From JAGTRB01 sp037439685 (lineage in GTDB: Archaea; Thermoproteota; Bathyarchaeia; TCS64), in NCBI GenBank assembly GCA_037439685.1, contig JBBIVO010000047.1, forward strand, positions 1 through 12,350: a DNA stretch of 12,350 bases, in the 5' to 3' direction. The translations under genes were made by a program, and so were the position numbers. Positions 11,853 to 12,350 of the stretch are shown here, one piece after another (position 1 is the stretch's first letter; each line of letters opens with the position of its first letter). Under the pieces are notes generated by a model. That model saw only the letters and a list, made by a program, of their open reading frames with translations. It was not told where the DNA came from and did not search any database.

Positions 11853-12350
11853 AATCCAATCCCCTCAGAGATTCTTACGGGGGCTATGGGCTTGCCGTCC
11901 CTCCTCCTCCACCCATACTTGCCGTCGGGGGTCCAATACCTAACAAGTTCAGCCTCCTCCATCAGCCTCCTGCCCCTCTCCATGAACCCCCTTAGAAATC
12001 CCCCCTCATCCCTCACGATTATGCCATCCGCCAGAACGTTTATGAGGAGGGGAGTCAGCTCGAGCTCCTCGTCAAGTAACCTGTCGAGCCTCACATCTAT
12101 AAGGGTTATCGGCCTCCTCACGTGTTTAGAGATCATCTTGTATATCCTAGAGCGGGCGGCCATCCCCCCCATAGACCTGAGCACTATCAGGAGGTCAACA
12201 TCGCTATCCGCCTTCGCCTCCCCCCTCGCCCAGCTTCCGAAGAGCAATAGGCCTATGAACTCATCCCCCAAAGAGCTCATCAGGTCATCTGAGGCCTCTG
12301 AAAGCCTCTTCAATAACAGCTCCAATCCCACCCTCCCCTCCTCAGCCAAG
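11849..12350 (-). CDS. MNT-type minimal nucleotidyltransferase, antitoxin partner (5' end at or beyond window edge)
   Basis: At least 166 residues. The nucleotidyltransferase signature is complete: LLLFGSWARGEAKADSDVDL, i.e. Gly38-Ser39 then Asp50-x-Asp52 for two-metal binding, with a third acidic candidate in RPITLIDVRL. It is longer than the usual 100-110-residue MNT: after the core comes a basic/aromatic tail (YWTPDGKYGWRRRDGKPIAP). The only in-window start is a TTG one base from the window end (12349-12347), so the true start may lie outside. Its TGA overlaps the HEPN start (ATGA). Known MNT partners transfer AMP to HEPN toxins; that activity is inferred here. Confidence 0.87.
   Translation of the reverse strand, partial: LAEEGRVGLELLLKRLSEASDDLMSSLGDEFIGLLLFGSWARGEAKADSDVDLLIVLRSMGGMAARSRIYKMISKHVRRPITLIDVRLDRLLDEELELTPLLINVLADGIIVRDEGGFLRGFMERGRRLMEEAELVRYWTPDGKYGWRRRDGKPIAPVRISEGIGL

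Noticed and set aside
1..12350. CRISPR array
   Set aside because: No regularly spaced direct repeats were seen anywhere in the window.

Overview
This window is archaeal. tRNA-Trp carries an intron at the canonical 37/38 position and an encoded CCA. Most genes have TATA boxes (several with purine-rich BRE elements) about 25 bases before the start of transcription. There is an archaeal GlcNAc-1-P transferase of the ALG7 kind, an archaeal-type methionine aminopeptidase and a DUF1512 protein. Coding DNA is GC-rich with heavy AGG (Arg) and ATA (Ile) use, which suggests a thermophilic, probably uncultured member of the Thermoproteota (Bathyarchaeia-like). That placement is inference; no 16S is present.

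Layout. 1-884 (-): M29/NicX-like metalloenzyme, cut by the window edge, divergent from a proline racemase family gene (1135-2145 +). 2266-2970 (-): a VapB-type AbrB antitoxin followed by the frame-broken remains of its VapC toxin. 2993-3008 is a 16-bp AT palindrome; beyond it, at about 3031-3220, lies a dense set of perfect stems that looks like an unannotated structured RNA. 3712-4620 (+): metallo-beta-lactamase-fold hydrolase. 4771-6155 (+): UspA protein, then methionine aminopeptidase. 6142-7694 (-): zinc-ribbon membrane protein and DUF1512 membrane protein, an apparent two-gene operon running against the aminopeptidase gene and overlapping its end.

7821-7943 (-) is a 5S rRNA and 8049-8180 (+) a tRNA-Trp, divergent, each with its own promoter. 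8181-9900 is an accessory, decaying stretch: a 14-bp inverted repeat around a possible small RNA, a fragment of an FtsX-type permease, a small retropepsin-like aspartic protease, a small AT-rich hypothetical ORF, and a degraded DDE insertion sequence with 10-bp inverted ends. 9911-10329 has a promoter followed by nearly 400 bases full of hairpins, leading into the GlcNAc-1-P transferase (10330-11367 +). 11421-12350 (-) is an MNT-HEPN toxin-antitoxin pair.

The housekeeping genes (5S, tRNA-Trp, methionine removal, N-glycan lipid priming) are interleaved with defence or toxin-antitoxin debris and transposon debris. The most promising undescribed elements are non-coding: the structured loci at 3031-3220 and 9941-10329 and the inverted repeat at 8202-8308. 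I could not match any of them to a known RNA family by eye.
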